NCBI GenBank assembly: GCA_009760855.2
Contig: WPIO01000063.1
Span: forward strand, 741,501-805,500
Length of the DNA: 64,000 bases
Origin: Cristatella mucedo
Lineage: Eukaryota; Bryozoa; Phylactolaemata; Cristatellidae
Direction: 5' to 3'
Below are positions 12,030-23,404 of the stretch, piece by piece. The notes under the pieces were generated by a model. It ran no database searches, was not told the DNA's origin, and saw only the letters and a program-made list of their open reading frames with translations. The translations under genes were made by a program, and so were the position numbers. Position 1 is the stretch's first letter; every line of letters starts with the position of its first letter.

Positions 12030-12202
12030 TGTTTTGGCTAAGACCCGGGAGTGAGGTGCTCGCTGTTCACGACTGGGGTCGTGGGTTCGAGTCATGCAGC
12101 CGGCGATCTTTTATTGCCCACTACAAGCGGTGGTGGTGGTAGCCTTTAAGGCTCTTCTACCGCTGTACAAATGAGGCAGTTGAATCAGCTTTGAATTATC
12201 AT
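12030..12202 (+). mobile_element. SINE-B, good copy
   Basis: The head has an A-box region (GTGAGGTGCTCGCTGTTCACGAC) and a B box (GTCGTGGGTTCGAGTC). The body is TTTTATTGCCCACTACAAGCGGTGG, then AAGGCTCTTCTACCGCTGTACAAATGAGGCAGTTGAATCAGC. It serves, with the copies at 47668 and 57031, to define the family. Confidence 0.75.
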
Positions 12203-12736
12203 TAATTACTCGTCTGTCAATCCTGACGACTGAGTCAGGTGACCAACTTGGAGGTCGGCTCTGCCTGTCAAGATGGCGTGGATCGTGCTAAGAAACTGAG
12301 GCTGACCTTCTTGCTTCGAGTTACGTACAAGTGACCAGTTGGCATAGCTGTCCAATGTTGCTGGGTGAGGGGGTTCCTTCAGACAGCCGGCGTCCCGAGA
12401 TGCTATGCAGTCAGATTGTTGCAACACATTCTCTCAGGCAGTAAGGAGTCGTTAGGCGTGCTCGCGTGGTGCCATTGATGGCGGTCCTGAAGAAACCGAA
12501 GGTAGAAGGAAGCATGTGAAATTGAGCGACGGAGCGCTGAGATAGTCCAAATACTTCTACAGATTGGAACAGCGCGAGATAGGATGGCCGCCCCGAGTTG
12601 CCATTCAAGACCAGATTTGAACCAGGCGTTTAGATTTGCCGAGTGTAGTCATGTGTAGAGGAGTGAGTAGTGCTAGTAGACACCTGAGGGGCAAGTAGCT
12701 GAGATCGGTGGGCCAAGCACGACCGTGGCAGGACGT
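12203..12736. other. Intergenic, no recognised feature
   Basis: Two short minus-strand frames overlap here without recognisable motifs. The stretch lies between a SINE-B and a LINE-1 copy and may be old repeat sequence. Confidence 0.35.
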
Positions 12737-13220
12737 ATAATAATAATAATAATGCACTTGATAAAGCGCCCTCAGAGAACTCAATCTCTCTCTAGGCGCT
12801 TTACATTTGCTGCAAAGGGAAATGCAATTGAATGGTGAGTAAAATCATGCTTGACAAACAAACAAAATGAATAACATGGTTAGGGGTGACATGCACAGGG
12901 TCAGTATGCAAATGTGGTCAGTGGCAGCATGCGCAGTGTCAGCACGCATAAGCACACGAAGGACGAATCACAGGGACCCACTAAATGCTGTCCTAAATAG
13001 GTGTGTTTTTAAATTCTTTTTAAATGTGGTCAGGTCAGGGGATGTTCTGACGCAGGTCGGGAGGAAGTTCCAGGCTTTGGGAACATGCGAACTAAATGCA
13101 CGGTCTCCAAAGGATTTGAGGTTTGCACGAGGTATTTGTAGACTGTTGGATTCCGAAAAGCGGGCGGTACGATGCTTGGCCTGATGGGGGCAGTAGATCT
13201 GAGAGATAACGTAAATGTGA
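12737..13220 (-). mobile_element. LINE-1 3' end with C-terminal coding part
   Basis: Begins with TAATAATAATAATAATGCACTTGATAAAGC and the hairpin. It runs through the full 3' untranslated region into the end of the coding region. The minus-strand frame ends in SPDLTTFKKNLKTHLF followed by AFSGSL, the conserved C-terminus of this LINE's polyprotein, with PKAWNFLP just before. This is one of the least damaged 3' ends and fixes where coding stops relative to the tail. Confidence 0.8.
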
Positions 13221-14026
13221 CGGACGGACGGACGTTGTTGTCGATGAGCTATTTTATCGTAGGCTGCCACTGTGCACGATCAGCGAGTGCTCTTTCCTCT
13301 TCTCCTTTCTATTTCAGTCAACAATAAACAAATTCCACCTCGAGTGGGCGTATTCCATCCATTGTAGGTGCTATCGTGCAGTGGAGAATTTCCAAGGAAG
13401 AACCATTCGACCGCGGTCATTCAATACCAGTGTCTCATCAACCACTATTAGAGCAACGTTGGGTGGCTTACTAATACCATCTGAATGAGAGGCGGGGAAG
13501 CTCGCTAGCACCATCTGAATGAGAGACGACGAGGCTCTCTTACATCGCCGAATTACTTGTTTACATGCATTTTTCATCATGTGGCTCTGTGATTGAGATG
13601 AGCGTATGTGTTAATGCTACGTTATGTCAGCCACCCATTGATGTGCTGCAACGTAAGGCAACTTTATTCATACCCCGTATTGTCGACAGTGCTGGAAGTC
13701 TTGAAACCGTTGAGAGTTACTTGCGGCTTCTGAAATGCAAGCTGCCCATGATGGGGGGCTGTGTGTGAAACCCGTTGGGATAGCAGGCGGTGAGCGGCGG
13801 CGGCAACGAGAGCCAACCGCTACAACGGATTCTTAAAAGTGATGCGATCAAAAAATGTCATTCTCCTTTATTCCAAGTCGTTGGAAGCTGGCATATTATA
13901 TCAGTCACTCGTTTTTTCAATGAATTGACGCAGTGGTTGCTAAAGAACGAATAACTAACGGCTGCATGGACACTGCCAATGCTGGGGAACTGTTGACACA
14001 GGCAGCACAGGCCCCAACCAATCGTA
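13221..14026. other. Intergenic, no recognised gene
   Basis: No domain or repeat family is seen apart from the short tandem duplication at 13474-13540. Composition starts to rise in G+C toward 14.3 kb. Confidence 0.35.
13474..13540. repeat. Two-unit tandem duplication, about 34 bp
   Basis: ACCATCTGAATGAGAG followed by a purine-rich stretch occurs twice in direct succession with a few differences. It looks like a local duplication. Confidence 0.6.
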
Positions 14027-14105
14027 AGGCCCACTGCCGAGCATTGGCGATGGCTGTCAAGGCTCCTCTGCCGCTACATTAATGAGGCAGCCGCTGACCC
14101 TGAAA
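14027..14105 (+). mobile_element. SINE-B 3' fragment
   Basis: Only the body is left: GGCCCACTGCCGAG, GGCTCCTCTGCCGCTACATTAATGAGGCAGCCGCTGA. No tRNA-like head with a B box is visible upstream. Confidence 0.55.
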
Positions 14106-15499
14106 TTTCATCTCGTTTTCTAAAGAGTGCCTCCTCTTGAAGACTTGACGAGCTGCCAGTAGACCACAGAAATGCTGGTGCTTATGAAAAGCTGATCGTT
14201 TTATTTTTACATGAAGGCGAAAGAGAGAAAAAAGCAGCCTCGTCTTGAATGTGAGCAGCCTCGCCGGGTTCACCATTCTTAGCTAATGTGCAGATAGAGG
14301 AGAGAGCTACCCTTTGAGGATTTCTGTTTCCAGCCTGCGCTCTGCTACGCCACTGCCTCCGCTACTTTAGCGATGCCTCTCGGGGGGGGGGGGGAGTGAC
14401 GAGCGCTCACCCTAGAGCAGCGAGTGCCAGCAGCGTGGCGGCGGTCACGTGGCCGTCTCTCGCCGGCGCTGCCGCACGCCGGCTCCGCACGACCGCCTCT
14501 AGCCTCTGCTGTGACTGCTGTCGACGAGGGCCAGTGCGACCGCTCAGCCACCGCTCAGCAGCCGGTGCCGGCGTCAGTAGTGACGGCTCGCGCCTCTACC
14601 GAGTGCTCGCCCTGGACCCGGTCGCCTTCTCGAGCCGACGGCATTCGCAGCCGCCGCCGCATCGTGACTGTCTCCGGCGCTCCGACCGCCCAGTCATCCG
14701 GAAACATCATCTGCAATTATGCGCTTTGATTTTTTCCCGGAAGCCCGCGCTGATTCTGACACGGTCAATCGAGCGCTGGTGACTCGAGCGCGCCAAGATC
14801 CTCCTGCGCCTGTCGGCCCGGGGACAGGCGCGGCGGTGGCGTGGCGTTGGCGGCCCGATGCGTCCCCCCCCCCGCCGCCGCCGCCGCGTGAAATTCCTCC
14901 AACCCGAGCTCTGCTCTCGCCCAGCGTACACACAGGGTTCGCCTTCACTGTTGGCAAAGTTTCGTTCTTGGCCCTCACTGACGTACTCATCGCAGCCATT
15001 CGAAGCTGTCCGAGTTTTTCCATCCGATCTGTCTTTTGGCTCCACCTTCGCACTTCTTTCAAAGGGACCCTTAAGGAAAAACAAGGGAGGCCGCAGCCGC
15101 GAGGAGGGCGCGCCTTCTCTTGGGCACACTTCATATTCGCGCCGCACGAGTCAAGGAGAAAGTGCAGCCGCACGCACGAATGCACGCACGCACGCACGCT
15201 TCGTGGCTTAGCTAACGTGCACCGCCGCTGCCGCGCCAGCAGCGATGCTCGTTCCCGCCGCGAACGCACGCCAAGAGGGCCGGGTCATCCTTGAAGCAAA
15301 AATACGCCCCAATACTTTGGCTTTTGTCACTGCACGGTCTCTTTTATCACTGCATATTTACAGAAGCGTGTTGGTGTTTCGATTGAACCCTCCGAGACAG
15401 GAGCGCTCGAGTATGACGTTGGCGAGCGAGGTACGGAAGCCTCACTCGGAGGTGAAGGATCCCGTGCACGCAGAGCGCAGTCAAGCGCGCACTGTGAAA

Positions 15500-15575
15500 G
15501 CAGATGTAAAGTGCTTAGAAAGAGAATGAGTTGTCTGAGGGCGCTATATAAATGTATTATTATTATTGTTATTAA
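15500..15575 (+). mobile_element. LINE-1-type tail (SINE or LINE fragment)
   Basis: GATGTAAAGTGCTTAGAAAG, then GAGTTGTCTGAGGGCGCTATATAAATGTATTATTATTATT. The hairpin and TTA tail are present without LINE-1 coding sequence. The 5' flank has no clear tRNA head, so it may be a truncated SINE-A or a truncated LINE. Confidence 0.65.
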
Positions 15576-15659
15576 AGCCGCTCGGCACAGTCAAAAGCCT
15601 TGATTGAGTGAGGGTCGAAAATGGCGAGAGCGAGGTACGAAAGCCTTGCCCCCCCCGGT

Positions 15660-15830
15660 CTTCGCCCAGGAGGTAAGGTGCTCGTTCTTCACGACCCCGG
15701 TCGTGGATTCGAAGTCCTGCAGTGGGAGACCCAATCTATATTTTCCACTTTCAGGCGGTGATGAAAGCCGTGAAGGCTCTTCCGCCGCTAGATAAATAAG
15801 GCAGTCGAATCAGCCTTGACCTTTACTCGG
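15660..15830 (+). mobile_element. SINE-B copy
   Basis: The head is GGAGGTAAGGTGCTCGTTCTTCACGACC with the diverged B box GTCGTGGATTCGAAGTCC. The body is GGCTCTTCCGCCGCTAGATAAATAAGGCAGTCGAATCAGCC. It is inserted in the GC-rich block. Confidence 0.7.
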
Positions 15831-18800
15831 CGGAGAGGGACCCACCCTGCACGAAGCGCCGTCGCGCCAACGAGCGGCGAATGCAGCTCAGCCCAGGAAA
15901 AAAAAGCCTCTATTATCGGCGGCTCGGACCCGAGCGACGCGAAAGCGGCTCTGCGCGCTGCCGCCGCTGAGCGCAGCAGTCAACGAGCTCGGCGGCGAGG
16001 TAACGAGCGTGACCGCGCCTGGGACTGGCCTGCCTGTCAGCCAGCCAGCCGCCGGTGCCCCCGCGATGGCACGGCTAATATCGGCGCCGCTGCCGCCGCT
16101 CGGCTTACGGTGAGTTATGCAAATGCGAGCGCTCGTACATCTAACGAAGCAGCGCAGCGCGCGCTATCTAACGGTGCGCCACCTTTCAGTCGACGCAGAG
16201 CTAGCTAGGGAGACATGGAAAAAAATGACGAGTGAGAGACGACGAGCTGTCGAGCCTTCCATCCCGCGCCGGACGCCCGAGCTACGACACGAATGCCAGC
16301 CGCGTTCGCGTTTAGGAGGCCGAGGGAGCGACCGGCGATTCTTTTCGGCTTGTCTCGAAGCGTTGTTCAGTTATGTCGCCCTGCTTGCTGTTAAGGTCTA
16401 CCGATAAAAAGCGAAATGCTCACACTCAATTCAAGGCGCAGCGGCCGAATCGAACGCGCCCTTGCGCCCAACTTTTTTTTTCGCACCGAGCGGTGCGAAG
16501 CACCGGGGACGGGGGGACGGGGAGGGCGGTGGTGCAATTAGCGCGGCCAGGCCGGACGAGTCGCGCCGGAAAAAAGGTCGAGGCCAGAGCCCGCAGCTCT
16601 CGACTGGCCGCCGATGCCGCGAACTACCGCCACTAGCCGAGCGAAGATAACGGCGTAGTCAGGCCGGTAAGCCGCCGTAGCGCGCATCAGGCGGGCGCCG
16701 CCGCAGCTCCGCCCCGCCGGAGAGAGAAGCGCTGGCGCACACGAATGCGTCGCGAGCCTGCAGCTAGCTGGCTAGGCGATCTGCCGGTCGGCGGCGGCGG
16801 CGGCGCCAGCCTGCCCGCCGCCGCCGCGAGCAGCGGACTCGCCGCCGCGCTCTCCTCGGTCCGACGCGGCGTCGACGCGCGGACTTGGCGAGCGGGAGCT
16901 CTCGAGCGGCGGAGGGCGGACGAGGTGCGGCACGGACTCTTCGACGCTCCGCCATACGTCGACGCTCCCGCACCGGGCTCGAGCTCAGCATCAGCGTTGG
17001 GTCTTGGGCGCGGTCATTGCAAAGTTTAGGAACGCTGCGTTTCCGAGCCCTAGGCAGCTCGCGTCCGCAGACCGGCACGGCGTGCCACTCGCGGACGGTG
17101 GGCGGGTATAGCTGGCTCGCCGCCGCCATTCCATTTAGCTAATGCGGCGACTGCACGGATTGGAGATATCAATCGCCGGCAAATCGGTGCTGAGGGCGAG
17201 AGACAGCGCCGAGCGAGAAGCTCGCTCGGCGCGAGCTCCGCCCAGCTAATGGTGGCTCGGCCGCCGCCGCTCCGGATCAGCGGCGGCGGCGGCCGAGTCG
17301 TCTCTGCGGAGCAGCTTCGTCTGAAGCGGCGCTCTTCTTCTCTCCCCTCGGCGGCTGACGCGGCTGCGCGGACAGTTAGCGACGTCGGCGGCGGAGGCAA
17401 CTCCCGACGGTTCGCCGCTGAGGAGAGAAACCACTCGCCGCCGACGACCGTCCCCTTGCGCCGAGGTCAACCTTTGCGTCATCACCTTTACCTACGTCCT
17501 TGCTTCCTTCTTTCTCCCGCCTGCTCCGCCAGCCGCTCAATTTTGAGCGCGCCCAGCAGCCGAAGCGGTGGAGCGATTACTCGGAGGGAGCGCAGAGCTC
17601 GCGCCTCGCCCGCCGCCGGGTAGCCCGTCGGCGGGCGAGGCGCTCGCAATTCGCCGCCATTCGCCGCCAACGGGTCGCGGGTTCGAGTCGTCGCGCAGTC
17701 GCTTCGCTGCCCGCTGCGAGCGGGTTGAAGGCCGCCGAGCACTTCGTCCGCCGCTCGAACGAGGCCGCCGAGTCGGCCGCTCTTTACCGGTCGCTTTTCA
17801 GCCCGTCTCGCGCGCGGCCACGACCGGAGCCACGATTCCAATTTTGCCACGCGGGCAGCTGCGTCCGCGACGTCGCCGCCGCCGCCAGCGATTAATTGCG
17901 GCGGCCAATGCAGCACGGCGGCGCGTTTGTGCCGTAGACTATTTCCGGCACCCTCGCCGTACGAGCGTTCGCTTATCCAGAGGAAGCAGGTAGCTGACCG
18001 AGCTGATAAGTGTCGAGAGCCAGTCCGGCGCTCTGCCCTCGCTCGCCCGACGCCACGAGCGGCGGTCCGGCGCCATCATTAGCAAAGGCGGCCCGCGCAG
18101 GCGTACTTTGAGACTCTCCACCGGGGGGGGGGGGGCCCGGAGTCTTCTTCGCCCGGGCTTTCCGTGGCGCTTCGGGCGGCTTTCCTACTTCCGGCGCGCT
18201 AAAAAATTCGGCTCGGTCCAAGGGAGCTGAAGCAGCCGAGGCCTTATCGTCGAATCTCGTCGTCGTTGCAGTCTCACTCAACGCAAGACTCGCTGCAGAA
18301 GCCGCCGAAGCGGCGCGACGACTCGACGGTGGCCGCCCCGGACATGACGTCGCGAACCGCCGCGTACGAGCTCGTAGCGACGGTACTTGTGATTACGAGT
18401 CTCGCGGCACCGTGAGAGAACTACATCTCCGTCTGCGCGCTTCACTTATCATTCTGGAAACCCTATCCTGGAGATCAAGCGCGTGAACTTTGTCAGCGAT
18501 AAAGGTGCACAGTTTCGGCGCGCGTAAGTGCGCGCGAAGAACAATTCGCGCCGACCGAGCAGACGCCGCGAGGGACCGGTGCATTTTCCAGCTTCGCTCT
18601 CAATGTTGCCTAGTCAGTCAGCGGCGGATGTCGTGACGTCAGTCGACAGAGAGCTCCGGGCTTCGGGAGAAGAGGAGCTGAAGGCTTCGACTGCGCTGCA
18701 CCACATGGCGACACGACTGCTCCTCAGTCGGCAGTGCCATGACGTCGCCGCAAAGCAACTTCGCCGACGCATTCCGTTATTCTCGCGAGCTCCGACGGCT

Positions 18801-18943
18801 GTCACGTGCTCAATTTTCGCGCTGCCAGATCACGGCAAGGCGACGCTAAGAGGTGAATCTGAGAGACCCAGTAGAGCCGCTGCTCATGGCTTAGAAACCA
18901 CCTCAGTTCCTGATAAGCGAAGAGGTGGCTTGTCCCATTGATT

Positions 18944-19085
18944 AGGGTGCTCGCCCGATCAAGGTCAAGGTAAATGTATTTGATGGCCGTTGGCTCGAGT
19001 CCTGTGGCATTTGCGAAGTGCTTGAATAAAGATTAAGTTATTTTAGGGCGCTACACAAATGAATTGTATTATTTTATTTTAAAGC
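18944..19085 (+). mobile_element. SINE-A copy
   Basis: The head is AGGGTGCTCGCCCGATCAAGG with the B-box region TTGGCTCGAGTCC. The LINE-1-like tail GAATAAAGATTAAGTTATTTTAGGGCGCTACACAAATGAATTG ends in a T/A-rich run. It lies at the edge of the GC-rich block, next to the Ty3 fragment. Confidence 0.65.
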
Positions 19086-19216
19086 GCAGACTTATTAAAG
19101 CTTCGATGCTGCGCCATATTTGACGGCGTTAAGCCGCATGCGTTTTTTGTCGAAGGTGTGTGCTGATGCCATGCGCTGGCGTCCCAAGCGACTCAAGACG
19201 TCGCGAAATTCATACC

Positions 19217-20062
19217 TCAGGTTGATGGTGACATGGCGTGGAGTAGAAAAAAGTATGGCTCGGTCCTTGAGATTTCTTCTAGCTCTCTGAGGCTAGCATG
19301 GCCTGGGAGAGCTGGCACGTCTTCGTTTACGACAGTGAAATTCAAGGTGTGCCGTCGCCCTTTGTAAAGCACAGGGAACTCACACTGACGCCGCGCTGAC
19401 GGATTTGTGCCACAGTAGGCATTGAGTTTGAATTTCGTCGTCTTGGCAATGACCTTCGCGCAAGCAGCAACTTGAAGCGTGCGACGTGACATCGCAAGTG
19501 GCTCCGGTATCAACGCATACTATGAAGTCATTGCCAAGGACATTAGGACTGTGCTAAGTCGTGGCTTGGTACGTAGCACGCGTAAAGCTAAGTGAGAAAG
19601 TATCGTCGGAATAGTCCTACTCACCTGCTGCGGCAGTGGCAGTAGCAATCGCGGTATCAGCTGTAGAGCGAAGTGCTCGTCGGCGGTTCATCGCCCCACG
19701 TAGCTTGCAGGTTTTGCCGAAGGCTGGACGCTTCCTGAGTGCATGCTTAGCTCTACAACATGGACGCAAGCATCGCTCTGTTTCGCGGCCATTTTTTGAC
19801 GGAATTTGTGAGCTGGTATTCGGTGGAGTTCGGTTCTGGACGAGCGGCAACCGGCGGTGAACATAAACTCATGTGGCTTAGTAGTAGTGAGCCGCTACTT
19901 CTTGATACCGAACGATGCTCAACGATTGATCGAGATTCAGCTGGCAGTCTCCGACAGGAGCTTTTCTCTTTCGTTGTCCGAAAGAATATCGATTACCACC
20001 CGATCGTGCAGAACTTCAAATCTCCCCTCAGTGTGATAGTTGCACGACTCAATGAGACCGAG
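19217..20062 (-). pseudogene. Decayed Ty3-type gag-pol fragment
   Basis: On the minus strand I see, in 5' to 3' order: a gag segment near 20060-19950 resembling LHDRVVIDILSDNEREKLL; a degenerate zinc-knuckle region near 19760-19690 (KHALRKRPAFGKTCK), with one cysteine replaced; and a retropepsin with its DTGA active-site motif at 19500-19511. The protease core in a shifted frame ends at 19217 and includes YKGRRHTLNFTVVNEDVPAL. This order is that of Ty3/mdg4 retrotransposons of the kind common in invertebrates. Stops and at least one frameshift just after DTGA kill it. No reverse transcriptase or LTRs are recognised. Confidence is high for a retroelement protease and moderate for the gag part. 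Confidence 0.65.
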
Positions 20063-20590
20063 TAGAGCAGATCAAAATGAGTCAAAGGATCCCGATTCGC
20101 GTTTTCGGCGGAGGTGGAATACAAACCGTTCGTATAACTTACTCTATTTATGAAGGAAATGTAAATCTGAAAATCTCTGCAGCAATTTTCTTAGTCTCCA
20201 CTCTCTACTGTCGACGCGCCTCAGTAACAAATATTGTATATTTACAGAGTGTCTCTGTCCATACCCGTTAGCAGTATGGCTGCTATTGTGGGTCCATCCT
20301 TATCGGAATTCAGAAGCAATCATATTATCATAGAAGTGTTTCCCCAATTCGTCCAACCCGGAGCAGTAATTATAGACTGCATCGAAAATGCTCCGGACGG
20401 GCGCAGCCATTCCACTGACATCACGAGAGCGATAGCTCGTATCCGACTTCTGACAGCATGCGGCACGAAAGCCGCCATGATGAATGGTATATTTACAGCG
20501 AGTCCGCCTAAAGTGGGTCGCGCCTGCGCATGGCATCGTTGGGATTTACTAGGGTGGGGAGGGAGGGAGAGCGCATACTGTCCGCCGTCG
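20063..20590. other. Unassigned region with a 121-codon frame
   Basis: The plus frame 20234-20599 has no recognised domain. The phrase TATATTTACAG followed by AGTG or GAGT occurs near 20236 and near 20490 in direct orientation, bracketing most of the frame, but no transposon ends are clear. Confidence 0.35.
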
Positions 20591-22311
20591 TATAGCTAAT
20601 TTAGTGGTCGCTGCTCTCTATGCGCTCGACGCTATTTGACCATCGCCGCAGACCCACTAGAGAATGACAAAACTGAACGAACGACTTGCGTCCGGCGACG
20701 TCGCGCAGGCCCTAGGTCCGCACACCGTGCGTGAACAGATCGAGCGGTTGCAGCAAAAGTCACGCGTTCGCGCCCTTGACCGAGAGCAAGCATAGCAAGC
20801 TCCTCCTTCAGACGAGTGTCCTCGCCGCGGCCTCGCCTCGTCCTCGACACTCTGCGGGCGAGCGGCCGCTCGCCGGGCGTCTGGGCGCGCGACGCGTGCA
20901 ACGACGCGCGCGCCCGCTCTCTCTCTCTCTCGTCGCGGCGCGCCTCGCGTCATTGTAAAAAAGCTCATCGCTCGACACTTGGTCAATGCAGATCCGAGTT
21001 TCTCCGCTTCCACGCCTTCCACGCTCGCCCGGCGTCCCGATCGGCGGTCGCGCATTAATGCGAGCAGAAATAAATAAAGCTCGCGTGTGGCGCTGCTCTG
21101 CAACGACAGCTCAAAATGGCGCTCAAGCCGCTGCCTGCGCGGCTTGCTGCGGCATCGGTCGAATTGAGCCGAACTCGGTCTCGGCACTACTCTGCCTCCG
21201 CTGCCGCTCACTCAGTAGATCGCTAAGCGATATTCGCGGTGGCAACGCATAGCGCGCTCGCGACCAGGGCGCTAGCTCGCTCCGGGTCATTCGGGTTCGC
21301 TGGCTCGCTCGCATCCGTTCGAGCGTCGGCCGGCACAATTGCCGGTGTCCCGTGTTTCCCCTTCGGGCTCTCGTACCGGCCCTCACGATGCCTATCTTTA
21401 TTTCCCCAGTGGCTCGTTTCTCGGGTCGGTCGTCTGCACTGCTGCGTGCGACGGGCGGCCGCGCGCGGCGCCGCCGTCGCTGCTCGAAAGCGCTCCATTT
21501 CAGTCGCCGCCGCTGCCGCCGCCACGGAGACGGCTCGCCCGTCGCTGACTGCGCGACGCCAGCCGCCGGGACTCTCTACGCCGGAGGAACCACTCTCGCC
21601 GCGCGACTCCTTGGCCTCGACCCTCGCGCCTGCGGACGCTGTAGCCGCTCCCGCGCTTGGTGGGATTTTTCGCGCTCGCTAACGACCCGCGCGCCAGCGA
21701 GCGACCGGCTCGAGGTTTCGTATCGCGTCGACGCTAAGCGACGGCGACGACGACAAGGACGACGACGACAGCTCTTTCTGACTCCGAAGCACCGGCGATC
21801 CGCGCGTCGCCGTAAAGAGAACGCCGCCGCAAGGCTTGAACCTCCGCGAAGGAAGAGGAGGAAAAGAAGTGTCGCCCCACTTTCCGCATTCGGACGCCGT
21901 TACGGGCTCGTCGATGCGGCGTACTGGGCGTCGTTATATACGCGCCCAGTCCACGGCATGCAGGCGCGGTGTGCGAAACCGATGCTGGTCGCATTAGTGT
22001 CATCGCCTCTAGCTCGCTTTTCGCGACCGGCGTGTTCGTACTGAGGCTGGACGATGGTCCGCCGCCGCCGCCGCCGCCGCTCTCGGAGCCTCAGATAGTG
22101 CCACCCTGTGCTCCGGAGGGCTCACCGCCGCCGCCGCCGCTTGCGCCGTCTCGCCCTTGCAGAGCAGCGCTGCGTTGAGCTGTTTTTTCTTCTAGACTAC
22201 GAAGCAGCAGTCTGTCAGCTAGCCGCAGCTCCGCCTACTAACGCCTACTTCTCTTTCCTTTGGCCGAGGCAAAACCGCGCAGATGGTTTGCTATAATTTT
22301 AAGACCAATTA

Positions 22312-22480
22312 GACATTTGAGTAGCGCCCAAAGAGAACTAAACCTCTGTCTGGGTACTTTGCGGGAAACAAAGCCTGTCAATTGGTCGACCGTAGCGTGC
22401 GCAGTGTCAGCTCGCAGAAGCGTGAAAAAAGACAATTCAGACGCGAATGCGTCTGAAAAACGATGTAGACGACGCAAAAG
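22312..22480 (-). mobile_element. LINE-1 3' end, minus orientation
   Basis: GCGCCCAAAGAGAACTAAACCTCTG and later GTGCGCAGTGTCAGCTCGCAGAAGC match the LINE-1 hairpin and 3' region in reverse orientation. It breaks off near 22480. It faces the forward copy that begins 120 bp further on. Confidence 0.6.
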
Positions 22481-22599
22481 GGCTCAAGAGGCAGCCGCGT
22501 GTCCACGTCTGCCGCAGCTTGGCGCTGCTGCCGCTGCCGCGGTGAGCGGTAAAGTGACGACTTCTGGCGCGGGCTAGATTCGCGATGCTGACGTAATGC

Positions 22600-23023
22600 T
22601 TCTCTATTCGAGTCTGGCTACACGTTCCTGCAGCAAGGAACCTCAAATCCTTAGGAGATTGTGCATTTAGCTCGTATGCTCCTAAAGCCTGGAACTCACT
22701 CCCGACTTGTGTAACGACATCCCCTGACTTAACCGCATTCAAAAAGAAATTAAAAACGCACCTATTTAAGACAGCATTTAGTGGGTCCCTGTGATTCATC
22801 CTTTATGTGCTAATGCGTGCTGACACTGTGCATGCTGCCACTAACCACACTTGCATGCTGACCCTGTGCATGTCACCTCTAACCATGTTATTCATGTTGC
22901 TAATCAAGCACGATTCCACCCACCATTCAATCGTGTTTCCTTTGCAGCAAATGTAAAGCGCTTAGAAAGAGATTGAGTTCTCTGTGGGTGCTTTATCAAG
23001 TGTATTATTATTATTATTATTAG
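22600..23023 (+). mobile_element. LINE-1 3' end, plus orientation
   Basis: The forward frame carries NLKSLGDCAFSSYAPKAWNS, then SPDLTAFKKKLKTHLF and AFSGSL, followed by the 3' untranslated region. The terminal hairpin is GTAAAGCGCTTAGAAAGAG...GTGGGTGCTTTATC, with a TTATTATTATTATTATTA tail. It is 5'-truncated and otherwise well kept. With the copy at 12737 it gives the consensus C-terminus. Confidence 0.8.
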
Positions 23024-23270
23024 GATATAGCCTAAGTAGCAAGGTATTAGTCGACAGGTCGCTCGTAGAGTTGCAATTGCCCTACGGAAATCCGGCCGTG
23101 GCCATATCGACATTTGCTCAATCTACTGTTTTCTTTTACATGGTGCAGCAGCCACTGCATCGTCCAGATGGACAAGACACTGTCTTCGGTGCTTGCGAGA
23201 GACGTTCGCTGAAAGACACCTCAAGCGATTCGACGCCAGCTTATTTCCGGTGGTTGAAGAAGGACGCTTC

Positions 23271-23404
23271 TCCTCCTCCTCTCTCGCTCGCTCTCTCTCT
23301 CTCTCGCTCGCTCTCTCGCTCGCTCTCTCACTCTCTCTCGCTCGCTCTCTCGCTCGCTCTCTCGCTCGCTCTCTCGCTCGCTCTCTCGCTCTCTCTCTCG
23401 CTCG
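23271..23404. repeat. Pyrimidine microsatellite (CTCGCTCTCT)n
   Basis: About 130 bp of CTCGCTCTCT-like units with minor variants. It is open in several frames and creates spurious Ser/Leu/Arg-rich reading frames on both strands. Confidence 0.9.

Larger units (their letters stand above)
14340..18940. other. GC/CpG-rich domain, left block
   Basis: The G+C content and CpG density rise abruptly near 14.34 kb and stay high to about 18.9 kb, with many CCG/GGC runs. Because stop codons are rare in such DNA, long frames occur on both strands over the same bases (for example 14694-15269 minus and 14719-15294 plus). I see no conserved domain, so I treat them as chance. CpG-dense blocks near developmental genes are often promoters or unmethylated islands, but no specific promoter is identified here. 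SINE and LINE-tail insertions at 15.5-15.8 kb interrupt the block. Confidence 0.55.

Noticed and set aside
12030-12110. Functional tRNA genes at the GGTTCGAGTCC motifs
   Set aside because: The sites have A and B boxes but no foldable acceptor stem, and they are followed by shared SINE bodies, so they are retroposons.
14694-15294. Two 191-codon frames on opposite strands
   Set aside because: They cover the same bases, are Arg/Ala/Pro-rich and have no domain. Mirrored frames in CpG-rich DNA are expected by chance.
17655-17715. A B-box-like GGGTCGCGGGTTCGAGTC with a GCCCGCTGCGAGCGGGT segment, possibly an old SINE-B
   Set aside because: The remaining body of the family cannot be followed in this GC-rich DNA; too uncertain to annotate.
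20236-20500. A DNA transposon bracketed by TATATTTACAG words
   Set aside because: The two words are in direct, not inverted, orientation and no transposase similarity is seen between them.
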